Assembly: GCA_026396845.1 (NCBI GenBank)
Contig: JAPLWC010000003.1
Location: 1 to 16,226 of the forward strand
Length of the DNA stretch: 16,226 nt
Direction of reading: 5' to 3'
DNA from: Candidatus Gottesmanbacteria bacterium
GTDB taxonomy: Bacteria; Patescibacteriota; Microgenomatia; UBA10105; UBA927
Shown: positions 6,420 to 12,879 of the stretch, piece by piece
Numbering within the stretch: the first letter of the stretch is position 1
Layout: each line of letters starts with the position of its first letter
Made by a program: the position numbers and the translations under genes
Notes under the pieces: model-generated
What the model was told of the DNA's origin: nothing
Databases searched by the model: none
What the model saw: only the letters and a program-made list of their open reading frames with translations

Positions 6420-7091
6420 ATGGCGAAGAAAAAGAAAAGTACAATTCCGCGCTGGATGAAGCTGCTGGTGGCGGCATTAGGAACGGTGACAATAGGCGGC
6501 GGGGCGCTTGCGGCCGGCAACCTGCCGTACTTTAAAGGAGAAAAGGTTATTGAAGTCGTGGATGGAGATACGTTTTTCATTGAAAACCGCCAGACGATCC
6601 GTCTCTATGGTTTGAATGCACCCGAACTGGAAAATTGCATGGGGCAGGATGCTAAAAAAGCACTATCTGATTTAATACTCGGTAAGCGTGTACAGCTCCG
6701 GGAACCTATTATTGACCGCGGATCGAATCGGGTCATGACGCTCGTCTACCAAAATAAAACTCTTATTAATGAAGTAATGGTACGTGCGGGGCTTGCAGAG
6801 TTCGACGGACATGGGGGAAGCCAGACGGAGCGGATGAAAAGTGCAAATGCGTATGCACGAGGCAACAATGTTGGTATTTACAGCCCGGTATGTTATCAAC
6901 TTAAACCTCCCGACCCTGATTGTGTTATAAAAGGAAACTTCGACGGACTTAAGGATACAAAAATATACTATACCCCTACATGTGGCTGGTACGATTTGGT
7001 AATTATTGAAAAACATCAGGGCGACGACTGGTTTTGCACGGAAGCGGAGGCGCGAGAAGCAGGGTTTGAAAAATCGGAGACGTGCGAGTGA
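6420..7091 (+). CDS. Exported or membrane-anchored thermonuclease-like protein (SNase fold)
   Basis: 223 aa. A basic N-terminus and a hydrophobic helix (residues about 14-33) act as signal or anchor, so the enzyme should work outside the membrane, cutting DNA or RNA. The SNase domain spans about 41-155: VVDGDT with D50, R61 in IRLYG, E69 in LNAPE and R104 match D21, R35, E43 and R87 of staphylococcal nuclease. The position of D40 is N66. A C-terminal domain of about 50 residues (C168, C188, C206; WFCTEAEAREAGF) resembles a small Cys module often attached to SNases in Patescibacteria. No SD. The gene is convergent with the next, with a 10-base gap. A likely job is digesting environmental nucleic acid. 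Confidence 0.88.
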   Translation: MAKKKKSTIPRWMKLLVAALGTVTIGGGALAAGNLPYFKGEKVIEVVDGDTFFIENRQTIRLYGLNAPELENCMGQDAKKALSDLILGKRVQLREPIIDRGSNRVMTLVYQNKTLINEVMVRAGLAEFDGHGGSQTERMKSANAYARGNNVGIYSPVCYQLKPPDPDCVIKGNFDGLKDTKIYYTPTCGWYDLVIIEKHQGDDWFCTEAEAREAGFEKSETCE

Positions 7092-7101
7092 ATACTCCCC
7101 C

Positions 7102-7734
7102 TCACTGCATGCGTTTATTACGGTTTAAGATTTCCCGCCATGCTTCACGCCGGACATTGGGAAAACGTTCTAATTCTTCACGAGTTGCGAGGATTCCGGC
7201 ATCCAGTTCCTGAACAAGAATAAACTTGACGCCGGGAAATTTTTCCGCGGGAAACGCTTTCGCCAGTCCGAAAATAACCCACGGGTCGTCATCATAATGC
7301 GTAACGTCGTCATACTGCGTAATGAGTTCCAAAATTGCTGCGCCTTTACTCTCTACTCCGCTTACCCCCGAAGGCCTGAAAAATATGTCCTTAAAACGTG
7401 TATACACTAATCCTTTTTCAAGCGTCCGTACCGTCATATCTATCCAGGGCCGCTTGTTCGGCCCACCGGTATTCCCGTAAATATCGGCAGTCCTCTCCCA
7501 TAAAAAATACCACGTATCCCGGTCGACGGACCGCATCGATGAAGCAATATAGGCAAATATTTGTTTCACGGACATGGCATATGTCTCGTCTACATCCCTG
7601 GTTAGCGGCACAATGGGAGGAGGTTCATAATTCACCGGCCGGACACGAAAATGTTCTGAAACTGCCCCAATCGGAAAAGGAAGAGGACTATGAATAACGA
7701 GTCCGTCCAAATCATATAATTCTGCTTTCATCAT
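7102..7734 (-). CDS. HAD-superfamily-like hydrolase, divergent
   Basis: 210 aa. The order of short motifs fits HAD phosphatases: nucleophile motif YDLDG (D8, D10) at the N-terminus, a Ser after a hydrophobic strand (FFRPS, S122), K130 (ESKG) and acidic HYDDDP (D148-D150), followed by FPGVKFILVQ. The cap region (20-110) is unlike common members, so the substrate cannot be given. ATG occurs twice at the start; either is possible. Transcription probably starts from an extended -10 at 7747-7752. Confidence 0.6.
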   Translation of the reverse strand: MMKAELYDLDGLVIHSPLPFPIGAVSEHFRVRPVNYEPPPIVPLTRDVDETYAMSVKQIFAYIASSMRSVDRDTWYFLWERTADIYGNTGGPNKRPWIDMTVRTLEKGLVYTRFKDIFFRPSGVSGVESKGAAILELITQYDDVTHYDDDPWVIFGLAKAFPAEKFPGVKFILVQELDAGILATREELERFPNVRREAWREILNRNKRMQ

Positions 7735-7746
7735 GGCGGTGGGCAG

Positions 7747-7752
7747 ATTATA
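7747..7752 (-). promoter_or_regulatory. Extended -10 promoter of the HAD-like gene
   Basis: TGC-TATAAT on the minus strand, 12 bases before the first ATG, with no recognisable -35. The leader would be only about 5 bases, with no SD. Confidence 0.5.
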
Positions 7753-7769
7753 GCACTCTTGCGGGCAAA

Positions 7770-8123
7770 TTACGCTTGGAATATCACCCCTTCAAGAACG
7801 TCCGGGTTGACGTATGGGGTCAGGAGTGCAAGGTTTCGTACATTTGCCTTGTAGAAAACATCAAAGACTGCCCCGAGAAGCGGCACTTCACCCAGGATGA
7901 AGTCCAAAAATATATTCCATCCCATACGGAAATATATCCGTGACGGAACCTTCAACCGGTAGGCTATCCAAAAAAGATAAGAGGATATACCCGCCCCTAT
8001 CAAACTTCCGAAACCCGGCCAGAAATCCAACAAGGGGTCAATGCCAAACCGGATACCAAAAAAATTAAATTTTGTATCCATGAGCCTCACCAGTCTTTGC
8101 GCAAACTGAAAATGTGATTTCAT
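7770..8123 (-). CDS. DUF4112 family membrane protein
   Basis: 117 aa from ATG 8121-8123. The frame is open to 8222, but the extra 33 residues overlap the upstream gene and are unlike the family. Family signatures are GIDPLLDFWPGFGSLIGAG, a hydrophobic helix, VPSRIYFRMGWNIFLDFILGEVPLLGAVFDVFYKANVRNLALL. These make about two membrane-embedded segments (residues about 35-60 and 75-95). The function of DUF4112 is unknown. A TATAAT on the minus strand (8139-8144) lies 15 bases before the start and may give it its own transcript. Confidence 0.85.
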   Translation of the reverse strand: MKSHFQFAQRLVRLMDTKFNFFGIRFGIDPLLDFWPGFGSLIGAGISSYLFWIAYRLKVPSRIYFRMGWNIFLDFILGEVPLLGAVFDVFYKANVRNLALLTPYVNPDVLEGVIFQA

Positions 8124-8138
8124 GAGTGGATTGCTCAA

Positions 8139-8144
8139 ATTATA
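8139..8144 (-). promoter_or_regulatory. -10 element before the DUF4112 gene
   Basis: Perfect TATAAT, in the 26-base gap after the stop of the upstream small gene. No good -35 is seen; a GC-rich inverted repeat (CCGCCC/GGGCGG) overlaps the end of the preceding gene. Confidence 0.4.
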
Positions 8145-8149
8145 CCCTA

Positions 8150-8395
8150 TTACCGCCCGCCGAGGGCGGCGGCAATAAGAACGAAACTCCAAATACCGAT
8201 TAATGCTATCCAATAGATCCATTGAACTGCCGTGCGAACTCCCCGGGCTATTTGCCTGAGACTAAGATGAAAATACCGTTTTGAAAGGGCGTTCGTGATC
8301 ATGATGGTGGCATACAACACGTAGCACACGTCGTGGACGAACTCGCTCCAGAGGTATTTGCGCACTGTAATCCTTACCTGTACCGTGCCATCCAT
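8150..8395 (-). CDS. Small membrane protein, unknown
   Basis: 81 aa, with two likely membrane helices: a weaker one at about 20-37 (FVHDVCYVLYATIMITNAL) and a clear one at about 58-77 (WIYWIALIGIWSFVLIAAAL). A basic linker lies between them. GTGGAG ends 5 bases before the ATG as a modest SD, and TATAGT (8405-8410) lies 9 bases before it. It sits 18 bases after Fic and 26 bases before DUF4112 on the same strand, so it may be expressed with either. Family not recognised. Confidence 0.6.
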   Translation of the reverse strand: MDGTVQVRITVRKYLWSEFVHDVCYVLYATIMITNALSKRYFHLSLRQIARGVRTAVQWIYWIALIGIWSFVLIAAALGGR

Positions 8396-8413
8396 ACCAT
8401 CTCCACTATACTA

Positions 8414-9400
8414 CTATGGATTGCGTACCGTGTAACTCACCCCACGGGTGGAACCCATTTTTTGCACCAATCCGGCTTTGGTGAGTTGCGAAAGGTCATT
8501 GTGAAGTGTGCGGACTGCTACCGCCCGGAATCTTCGGGCAAGAAAATCAAAAGTTACGATCTTGTGATCTTCGATCATGCGCATAATTTCTGCCCTGCGA
8601 GGCAACAACTCCGCATACTTATCGGGCTTGCCAGACTCATATGCGGTTTTGAGCGATATTCTAGCTTGCGAAAGAAGTGCAGTTAGATAAAATTCTACAA
8701 ATTCCGTCACATCCTGTGTATCCCGCCCTAAAAAATAGTAATAGTCATCACGGTGCTCGTCCAGATACTGTTCAAACGGCACGAGGCCGCTAAAGTCATA
8801 TCCGCCCTTTTTCAGGATATAGGAGGAGAGCAACCTTCCGACCCTTCCGTTGCCATCCAGAAATGGATGGATTTTTTCAAACCATATGTGCGCCATTCCC
8901 GCCGCGACGGCTGGGGCATCTTTTGTCATATTCACGTACACACAAAGCTCATCGAGCAGCATTCGAACGTCTTGCGGAGCCGGCGGAAGATAAACAGCTG
9001 TGCCGGCCTGGTTATATATTGCGGATTCCTCCATTCGCAGATGGCCCGCGTCTGCCGAAATATCCCGAAGCACCAAAGAGTGCAGTTTTTTAAGCGTATC
9101 CGGCGTCACAATCTGACCGATGATATCTGATAGCTTTTCATATGCAGAAACCAAATTGGACACTTCTATCGTACGCGTATTTTGATTACCCGGGTGAATA
9201 TCATCAACATCAGATAATTCTAACGGATTTCCTTCAATCCGTGCGCTGAAGAGTGAACTTTTCAAAAGCGACGCACGCCGGAGATTGATAATCTGTGCTG
9301 CCGGTACCGGACGGAGTTCATACCCCGCTTTTAAAACGTCCAGATCATAGAGTAATTGCTGTATCGTCTGGGTAAGGGTAAAAACCGGCGGGAACTTCAT
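8414..9400 (-). CDS. Fic family protein with N-terminal inhibitory helix and C-terminal winged helix
   Basis: 328 aa. The Fic core motif HPFLDGNGRVGR is at 178-189 (H178, N184, R186, R189 present), so it should transfer AMP or another NMP to a hydroxyl on a protein. The inhibitory motif S52-A-R-I-E56-G57 precedes it, which places it among Fic proteins with an N-terminal autoinhibitory helix. Residues 265-328 form a winged helix (VRTLHNDLSQLTKAGLV), so the protein may bind DNA and its own promoter. ATG 9398-9400 is 6 bases after a -10 box. It is divergent from a small HTH gene across a TTGCAW repeat array. No separate antitoxin is needed with this design. Confidence 0.93.
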   Translation of the reverse strand: MKFPPVFTLTQTIQQLLYDLDVLKAGYELRPVPAAQIINLRRASLLKSSLFSARIEGNPLELSDVDDIHPGNQNTRTIEVSNLVSAYEKLSDIIGQIVTPDTLKKLHSLVLRDISADAGHLRMEESAIYNQAGTAVYLPPAPQDVRMLLDELCVYVNMTKDAPAVAAGMAHIWFEKIHPFLDGNGRVGRLLSSYILKKGGYDFSGLVPFEQYLDEHRDDYYYFLGRDTQDVTEFVEFYLTALLSQARISLKTAYESGKPDKYAELLPRRAEIMRMIEDHKIVTFDFLARRFRAVAVRTLHNDLSQLTKAGLVQKMGSTRGVSYTVRNP

Positions 9401-9406
9401 GTATCC

Positions 9407-9435
9407 AGTCTAACGAACATTGCAAGATATTGCAA
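9407..9435 (-). promoter_or_regulatory. Promoter of fic
   Basis: On the minus strand TTGCAA (9430-9435), a 17-base spacer, TAGACT (9407-9412), then 6 bases to the ATG. The -35 is itself one unit of the TTGCAW array, so a repeat-binding protein would block the polymerase. Confidence 0.65.
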
Positions 9436-9477
9436 GATATTGCATAATGTTGCAAAATATTGCATAGTGGATTGCAA
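9420..9477. repeat. Phased TTGCAW array, likely operator
   Basis: Units start at 9420 (TTGCAA), 9430 (TTGCAA), 9440 (TTGCAT), 9450 (TTGCAA), 9460 (TTGCAT) and 9472 (TTGCAA). Five are spaced exactly 10 bp apart and the last 12 bp. TTGCAA is its own reverse complement, so both strands present the site. The linkers are mostly GATA, AATG or AATA. Confidence 0.85.
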
Positions 9478-9499
9478 ATTAAAAGAAAAAGGTTATACT
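9472..9499 (+). promoter_or_regulatory. Promoter of the HTH gene
   Basis: TTGCAA (9472-9477, the last repeat unit), a 16-base spacer, then TATACT (9494-9499). This predicts transcription starting near the GTG at 9509. Confidence 0.6.
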
Positions 9500-9508
9500 A
9501 GCGCTGCA

Positions 9509-9760
9509 GTGAATGAAATATTGACGGTACAGGAAGCTGCCGCATTCCTTAAAAAACATCCCGGCACAATCCGCAGGTGGATTATTGCCAAAAAATTAAA
9601 AGCCAGGAAGATCCCTGCCGGAGCCACGGGCGTGTTTGTCATCCTCAAGACCGATCTTCTGGAGTTTTCGATTGCAAAGATGGTGCGGCAAGAGCAGAAA
9701 ACGAAAAGAGAAACTAAAATTGTGGCTCCCCCTTCCGGGCAGGAATCCCTCCCGATCTAA
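9509..9760 (+). CDS. Small HTH DNA-binding protein (excisionase/MerR-like)
   Basis: 83 aa from GTG 9509; TTG 9521 is an alternative. The longer open frame from 9356 runs through the operator array and the fic start, so I reject it. LTVQEAAAFLKKHPGTIRRWIIAKKLKARKI is the winged helix typical of the HTH_17/excisionase group, followed by a wing-like TGVFVILKTDLLEF (for the operator contact) and a basic disordered tail. It overlaps the next, convergent gene by 4 bases at the stop codons. Because it faces fic across the TTGCAW array, it is a candidate regulator of that array. It could also be an independent orphan. Confidence 0.75.
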   Translation: MNEILTVQEAAAFLKKHPGTIRRWIIAKKLKARKIPAGATGVFVILKTDLLEFSIAKMVRQEQKTKRETKIVAPPSGQESLPI

Positions 9761-10221
9761 AACCCAAGGAGCGGGGAGAATCTGGCCTTTTCTATTGATC
9801 CCAACATTGATGCAAAATTGCGCGAGACCTCAAAGCGTGAGAGCGCTTGTTGATTATTATGATCAGGACCCCTTATTTCGAGCATATTCACAATTTTTTG
9901 TTTACGATCCCACCGTATATGCACGTTCGTATCGCCACGGCCTTTGGAGGCAATATGTACTACTAAAGCATCATCTGACGCTTGAAGAAAAACATCCCTG
10001 TCGTCTTTCAATACACCATTATATTCAGCCCACATCGGACCATATCTGTATATCCCGTTATCCCTGACACGTGATGCTATTTTTTCGGCACGTTCTGTAT
10101 TAGACCGCTCTAAACCTACATCAATATATTCTTCTATACCATCATCAGACGGAGGAAGTCTGCCAAATGGTAGAATTCTTCTTATAAAACCTATAATAGG
10201 CTCAGCTTCTAAAATTGGCAT
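9757..10221 (-). CDS. Unknown soluble protein (154 aa)
   Basis: The start ATG 10219-10221 has an AGGGAG SD 5 bases upstream that overlaps the stop of the zinc-ribbon gene, so the two are an operon. The N-terminus (EPIIGFIRRILPFGRLPP) may be a short amphipathic membrane-touching segment. The centre alternates helix (ERSNTERAEKIASRVRDNG) and beta-like strands (ALVVHIASKGRGDTNVHIRW). No motif of a known enzyme family was recognised. Confidence 0.65.
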   Translation of the reverse strand: MPILEAEPIIGFIRRILPFGRLPPSDDGIEEYIDVGLERSNTERAEKIASRVRDNGIYRYGPMWAEYNGVLKDDRDVFLQASDDALVVHIASKGRGDTNVHIRWDRKQKIVNMLEIRGPDHNNQQALSRFEVSRNFASMLGSIEKARFSPLLGF

Positions 10222-10230
10222 GTATTCTCC

Positions 10231-10563
10231 CTAAAACCCCTGCGCGCCGTTGATCTGGGTATTCACCGTAGCACTGATCTTATTAATGTAATCCACAATC
10301 CAAATTGATGTAACGATAAACGATATGGTCGTAAGCACTATGCAAACGATCCCGATCCGCTTACTGACCGCGTCAGTCTGTTTGAGATACTTAATCCCCC
10401 ACCAGTATCCCAGCGGCGGTAAGACCAGACTGCCGGCGTAATACATAATCTCCGTCGTAAGACTCGTGGATAACGGCTTCGCGTGCAGGCTCTTCCCGCA
10501 GTTTGAGCAGAAATAATCCGTGGGCCGCACAATAACATGACACTGCGGGCATGTAGGTTCCAT
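10231..10563 (-). CDS. Zinc-ribbon membrane protein
   Basis: 110 aa from ATG 10561-10563 (MEPTCPQC). An in-frame start five codons upstream would lie inside the -10 box, so I reject it. C5-x2-C8 and C19-x2-C22 form a short zinc ribbon on one side. Two hydrophobic helices follow: about 39-60 (EIMYYAGSLVLPPLGYWWGI, less regular) and 70-95 (IGIVCIVLTTISFIVTSIWIV). Such zinc-ribbon plus membrane proteins are common and mostly uncharacterised. It begins an operon with the 154-aa gene and shares a self-complementary -10 with the divergent zincin. Confidence 0.75.
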   Translation of the reverse strand: MEPTCPQCHVIVRPTDYFCSNCGKSLHAKPLSTSLTTEIMYYAGSLVLPPLGYWWGIKYLKQTDAVSKRIGIVCIVLTTISFIVTSIWIVDYINKISATVNTQINGAQGF

Positions 10564-10567
10564 GCAT

Positions 10568-10581
10568 CTATTGTACAATAG
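10568..10581. promoter_or_regulatory. Self-complementary divergent -10 element
   Basis: CTATTGTACAATAG is a perfect 14-bp palindrome holding TACAAT on both strands (plus 10574-10579, minus 10570-10575). The distance to the plus ATG is 7 bases and to the minus ATG 6 bases, so both mRNAs should be leaderless. A moderate -35 exists for the minus side only (TTTACT, 16-base spacer). Confidence 0.6.
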
Positions 10582-10586
10582 TCGTC

Positions 10587-10952
10587 ATGACAGTAAAAGA
10601 CTTCGAGGATCTCGTGGCTTTGGCGCTTGACGGTCTACCCGAAGCGTTTGCCAAGGCACTCAATAATGTCGAGGTTGTAGTAGAAATCTGGCCGACACGC
10701 GGGGACCTTATCGCCGGCGGCACGCCGCCCGGCAGTACGCTCTTTGGGCTCTACCGCGGCATACCTCAGACAAAACGAGCCAATTATCAGGGGGCATTAC
10801 CGGATAAAATCATTATTTTTGCCGGGCCCATTGTCCAACTATTCGGGGACGATCCTGACGCCGTTAAAAAGCAGGTGCGAAATACGGTACTTCATGAGAT
10901 AGGTCATCACTTCGGTATGAGCGATGAGGAAATCCGCGCCGCAGGGAAGTGA
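10587..10952 (+). CDS. Minimal zincin metallopeptidase (Zincin_1 family)
   Basis: 121 aa, typical for this small family. The zinc site HEIGHHFGMSD has H103, E104, H107 and a likely third ligand D113. Also typical are the N-terminal FEDLVALALDGLPEAFAKAL helix, VEVVVEIWPT, LFGLYRGIPQ and PDKIIIFAGPI. There is no signal peptide, so it is probably cytosolic. The physiological substrate of the family is not known. It is convergent with the following gene, with a hairpin over the junction. Confidence 0.9.
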   Translation: MTVKDFEDLVALALDGLPEAFAKALNNVEVVVEIWPTRGDLIAGGTPPGSTLFGLYRGIPQTKRANYQGALPDKIIIFAGPIVQLFGDDPDAVKKQVRNTVLHEIGHHFGMSDEEIRAAGK

Positions 10953-10967
10953 GCCTCTTAGGCTTAC
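10949..10967 (+). terminator. Hairpin between convergent genes
   Basis: GTGAGCCT-CTT-AGGCTTAC gives an 8-bp stem with one G-T wobble. It covers both stop codons of the convergent genes. A TTTTT run comes 9 bases later on the plus strand, so it is a poor intrinsic terminator and may only slow polymerase or protect the 3' ends. Confidence 0.4.
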
Positions 10968-11281
10968 CGCGTGACGTTTTTCTGGGTTGTCTCGTTCCAG
11001 CATTCCGGTATCATACTGGTCGGGAAGTTATACGGGTTAATACTCGCACACGAAATCGTCCCGTTGCCGTCCCAGGCGAGCTTCCAGACGTCGCCGACTT
11101 TTGCGGCAAACCACATGCCGCCTCCGCCGGTCGCCGATGCGCCACCCTGTGCAAAATTCCCGACGATTTTGGACACGGTAATCGTCATAGTTGCCGCATC
11201 AGGTCCGTGCTCGGCCACCAAGCCTGCCTTCACGGCTGAAATTATCAAAATAATAACAAGAAATGTAGTTTTTCCGTTCAT
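10964..11281 (-). CDS. Secreted protein of unknown function
   Basis: 105 aa. MNGKTTFLVIILIISAVKAG is a clear signal peptide with an Ala-Gly type end. The mature part contains a Gly-rich stretch (FAQGGASATGGGG), then VGDVWKLAWDGNGTISC and a second Cys in PECWNE; the two Cys may form a disulfide outside the cell. The second half looks like a conserved short domain seen in exported proteins of Patescibacteria, without known role. An AGGAGG SD overlaps the stop of the DUF3175 gene, so they form an operon. Confidence 0.7.
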   Translation of the reverse strand: MNGKTTFLVIILIISAVKAGLVAEHGPDAATMTITVSKIVGNFAQGGASATGGGGMWFAAKVGDVWKLAWDGNGTISCASINPYNFPTSMIPECWNETTQKNVTR

Positions 11282-11291
11282 GTCGTGCCTC

Positions 11292-11570
11292 CTATCCTTT
11301 ATTATACAGTATCCGCAGTTCGCTTTTCGCCTGATTGAGAATTTTGAGGCGGCCGGCAGGAAGATTCTTTCCCGCGCGGTTTATGTAGAAGTTGAGCATC
11401 GACATGGCAGACATAAACGGCGGCGCTTTGCGGCGGATACTTTCGTCTGCACTTCGTTTAAGCGAGGCAGCAATACGTTTCGGATCATCCCACGTAAACA
11501 CGCCCTCCTCGGTATCCAGAGCATTGCTTGTCCTATTCACTTCTGCCGACCAATAGATTTTAGCGCCCAT
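11292..11570 (-). CDS. DUF3175 family protein
   Basis: 92 aa. The conserved body reads SNALDTEEGVFTWDDPKRIA, ASLKRSADESIRRKAPPF, SAMSMLNFYINRAGKNLP, matching the family pattern in order and spacing. It is small, basic, helical and cytosolic, of unknown function. ATG 11568-11570 stands 6 bases after a -10 shared with the divergent gene; the secreted gene follows within 10 bases. Confidence 0.85.
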   Translation of the reverse strand: MGAKIYWSAEVNRTSNALDTEEGVFTWDDPKRIAASLKRSADESIRRKAPPFMSAMSMLNFYINRAGKNLPAGRLKILNQAKSELRILYNKG

Positions 11571-11575
11571 ACGTG

Positions 11576-11585
11576 TAGTATACTA
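11576..11585. promoter_or_regulatory. Self-complementary divergent -10 element
   Basis: TAGTATACTA is a perfect palindrome with TATACT on both strands (plus 11579-11584, minus 11577-11582). Start codons lie 6 bases away (minus) and 5 (GTG) or 8 (ATG) bases away (plus). Good -35 boxes were not found. Confidence 0.6.
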
Positions 11586-11592
11586 ATACGTG

Positions 11593-12483
11593 ATGTACAA
11601 AGGAACGCTTAATACCAGCAAACTCTACCTCGGTCTAGAGCGGCAGGCGGAAATCTCCCAAAAGAAGCTCCGCAAGCGCCACCCGCATGCCGTAACATTC
11701 TTCCGTAAGCACGGAATAACACCAGGACAAATACGCCAGCATGCCGCAAAGGTCGCAGCTTCCGTAGGCCTTACCGGCGCCATGCTGTTTGCCCAGCCGC
11801 TTACCCAACAGGTACTCTCAACCCCTGCCCACCAGCTTGCCGTGTTCAACGCGGATCAACTTCGCCGTGAATTGAGTAACCAGCTCGCAACACTTCTGCC
11901 CAAAGATGTAACCCCTTTGACTGCCGCACAAGAGGATGCTATATCAAATGAAATTAAAACCGTCTGGGGCATCGAAGCCACAGCTTCGCTTCAGGGCGAA
12001 CGGCTCAACAGGAGTTATGGCTTAATCGGCGCGGAACAGCACCTGGCACGCTTCCCAGGGGATTCCGTTGAAAATATGGCACCTGGCCGCGGTGCGTGGG
12101 GATATTTTGCACAAACTGAAGACAGTTTGACCCAGGATCTCATCCAAAAAGAAAAATGGTACGTCGCGGTGCAGACGTTGTATCTTCCGGACTGGCAACT
12201 ACGGCTCAATTATCTTCGCGACTGGTATAAATACCGCAAAGTCATGGTCGTAAATCCGGCAAACGGGAAAACCGTTGTTGCAGACGTAGCCGATTCCGGT
12301 CCGGCGGACTTTACCGGCAAGCAGTACGGCGGCAGCCCTGAAGTTATGGCATATTTGGGCCTGAACGTCGGCCCCCAGAAAGGGCCTGTTGTACTATTTT
12401 TTGTCAACGATCCGAATAATGAAATTCCATTGGGGCCCGTGGAGTACAATGTACGTACGGGGACGCCGCTTGCAGCAAAGTGA
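11593..12483 (+). CDS. Cell-wall-associated protein with RlpA/3D-like barrel domain
   Basis: 296 aa from ATG 11593; GTG 11590 is an equal candidate. A long basic N-terminus precedes one hydrophobic segment (about 52-75, KVAASVGLTGAMLFAQPL), so a single-pass protein with its bulk outside is likely. The last third (about 215-285) has VMVVNPANGKTVVADVADSG, PADFTGKQYGGSPEVMAYLG and GPVVLFFV. This is the D-x-G-P and turn pattern of double-psi beta-barrels such as RlpA and 3D domains, which act on glycan strands. The middle region (IGAEQHLARFPGD) looks conserved but is unassigned. The fold call is by pattern only. A run of heptamer repeats begins at its stop codon. Confidence 0.6.
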   Translation: MYKGTLNTSKLYLGLERQAEISQKKLRKRHPHAVTFFRKHGITPGQIRQHAAKVAASVGLTGAMLFAQPLTQQVLSTPAHQLAVFNADQLRRELSNQLATLLPKDVTPLTAAQEDAISNEIKTVWGIEATASLQGERLNRSYGLIGAEQHLARFPGDSVENMAPGRGAWGYFAQTEDSLTQDLIQKEKWYVAVQTLYLPDWQLRLNYLRDWYKYRKVMVVNPANGKTVVADVADSGPADFTGKQYGGSPEVMAYLGLNVGPQKGPVVLFFVNDPNNEIPLGPVEYNVRTGTPLAAK

Positions 12484-12515
12484 ATAATGAATAGTGAATT
12501 GTGAATACTGAATAA
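12481..12515. repeat. Five tandem 7-bp TGAATAN repeats
   Basis: The units are TGAATAA, TGAATAG, TGAATTG, TGAATAC and TGAATAA with no gap. The first TGA is the stop codon of the preceding gene. The same unit forms four copies at 6356-6383. Confidence 0.8.
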
Positions 12516-12521
12516 AAAAAT

Positions 12522-12845
12522 ATGGCAAAGTTGTTTTACGATCATTTGATAGTTATTGAAGAAATTGTCGCGGTGCTTGACCAGCACAAGCTAAAACCCG
12601 GAGACCGGACAAAAATCCTTGAACTCATGGATGCCACACTCCAGAACGAGATATTGGACGTGATATTTACGTATCTCCCGCGGGAAAAGCACGAAGAATT
12701 TTTGGAAAAATTCCACAGAGCACCCCACGATATGGGACTTATGCAGTATCTCAAGGATAATTCACCGGTCAATATAGAGCTCGCGATCCTGGACCGCGCC
12801 AACAAAACCAAACGGAAGCTCCTCAGACACTTGACCCGAAGTTGA
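12522..12845 (+). CDS. Small helical protein, unknown
   Basis: 107 aa, all-helical by appearance, soluble and charged, with no Cys. DATLQNEILDVIFTYLPREK and HEEFLEKF look like a short helical module common in Patescibacteria (DUF5663-like; recognition uncertain). No SD lies upstream: the leader is A-rich (AATAAAAAAAT) after the heptamer repeats, and AT-rich leaders can initiate without an SD. The stop codon overlaps the -35 of the next gene. Confidence 0.65.
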   Translation: MAKLFYDHLIVIEEIVAVLDQHKLKPGDRTKILELMDATLQNEILDVIFTYLPREKHEEFLEKFHRAPHDMGLMQYLKDNSPVNIELAILDRANKTKRKLLRHLTRS

Positions 12846-12870
12846 AAAATAGCTTATAGTGTGATATCAT
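12842..12870 (+). promoter_or_regulatory. Promoter of the VanW-like gene
   Basis: TTGAAA (12842-12847), a 17-base spacer, then TATCAT (12865-12870), 9 bases before GTG 12880. The -35 overlaps the TGA stop of the upstream gene. Confidence 0.6.
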
Positions 12871-12879
12871 TTAGCTTCT

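Noticed and set aside
6311..6580. Minus-strand 89-aa frame before the SNase gene
   Set aside because: Antisense of the heptamer repeats and the SNase signal region; no start signals.
7398..7697. Plus-strand 99-aa frame inside the HAD-like gene
   Set aside because: No start signal and the residue pattern is low in conserved features; the opposite strand shows ordered HAD motifs.
8124..8222. Longer start of the DUF4112 protein
   Set aside because: It overlaps the upstream gene by 73 bases and is unlike the family; ATG 8121-8123 fits better.
9420..9477. CRISPR array
   Set aside because: Unit spacing is 10 bp with no spacers and no cas genes; it is an operator-like array.
9356..9508. N-terminal extension of the HTH protein
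   Set aside because: It would be translated from within fic and the operator array; the residues derive from TTGCAW repeats.
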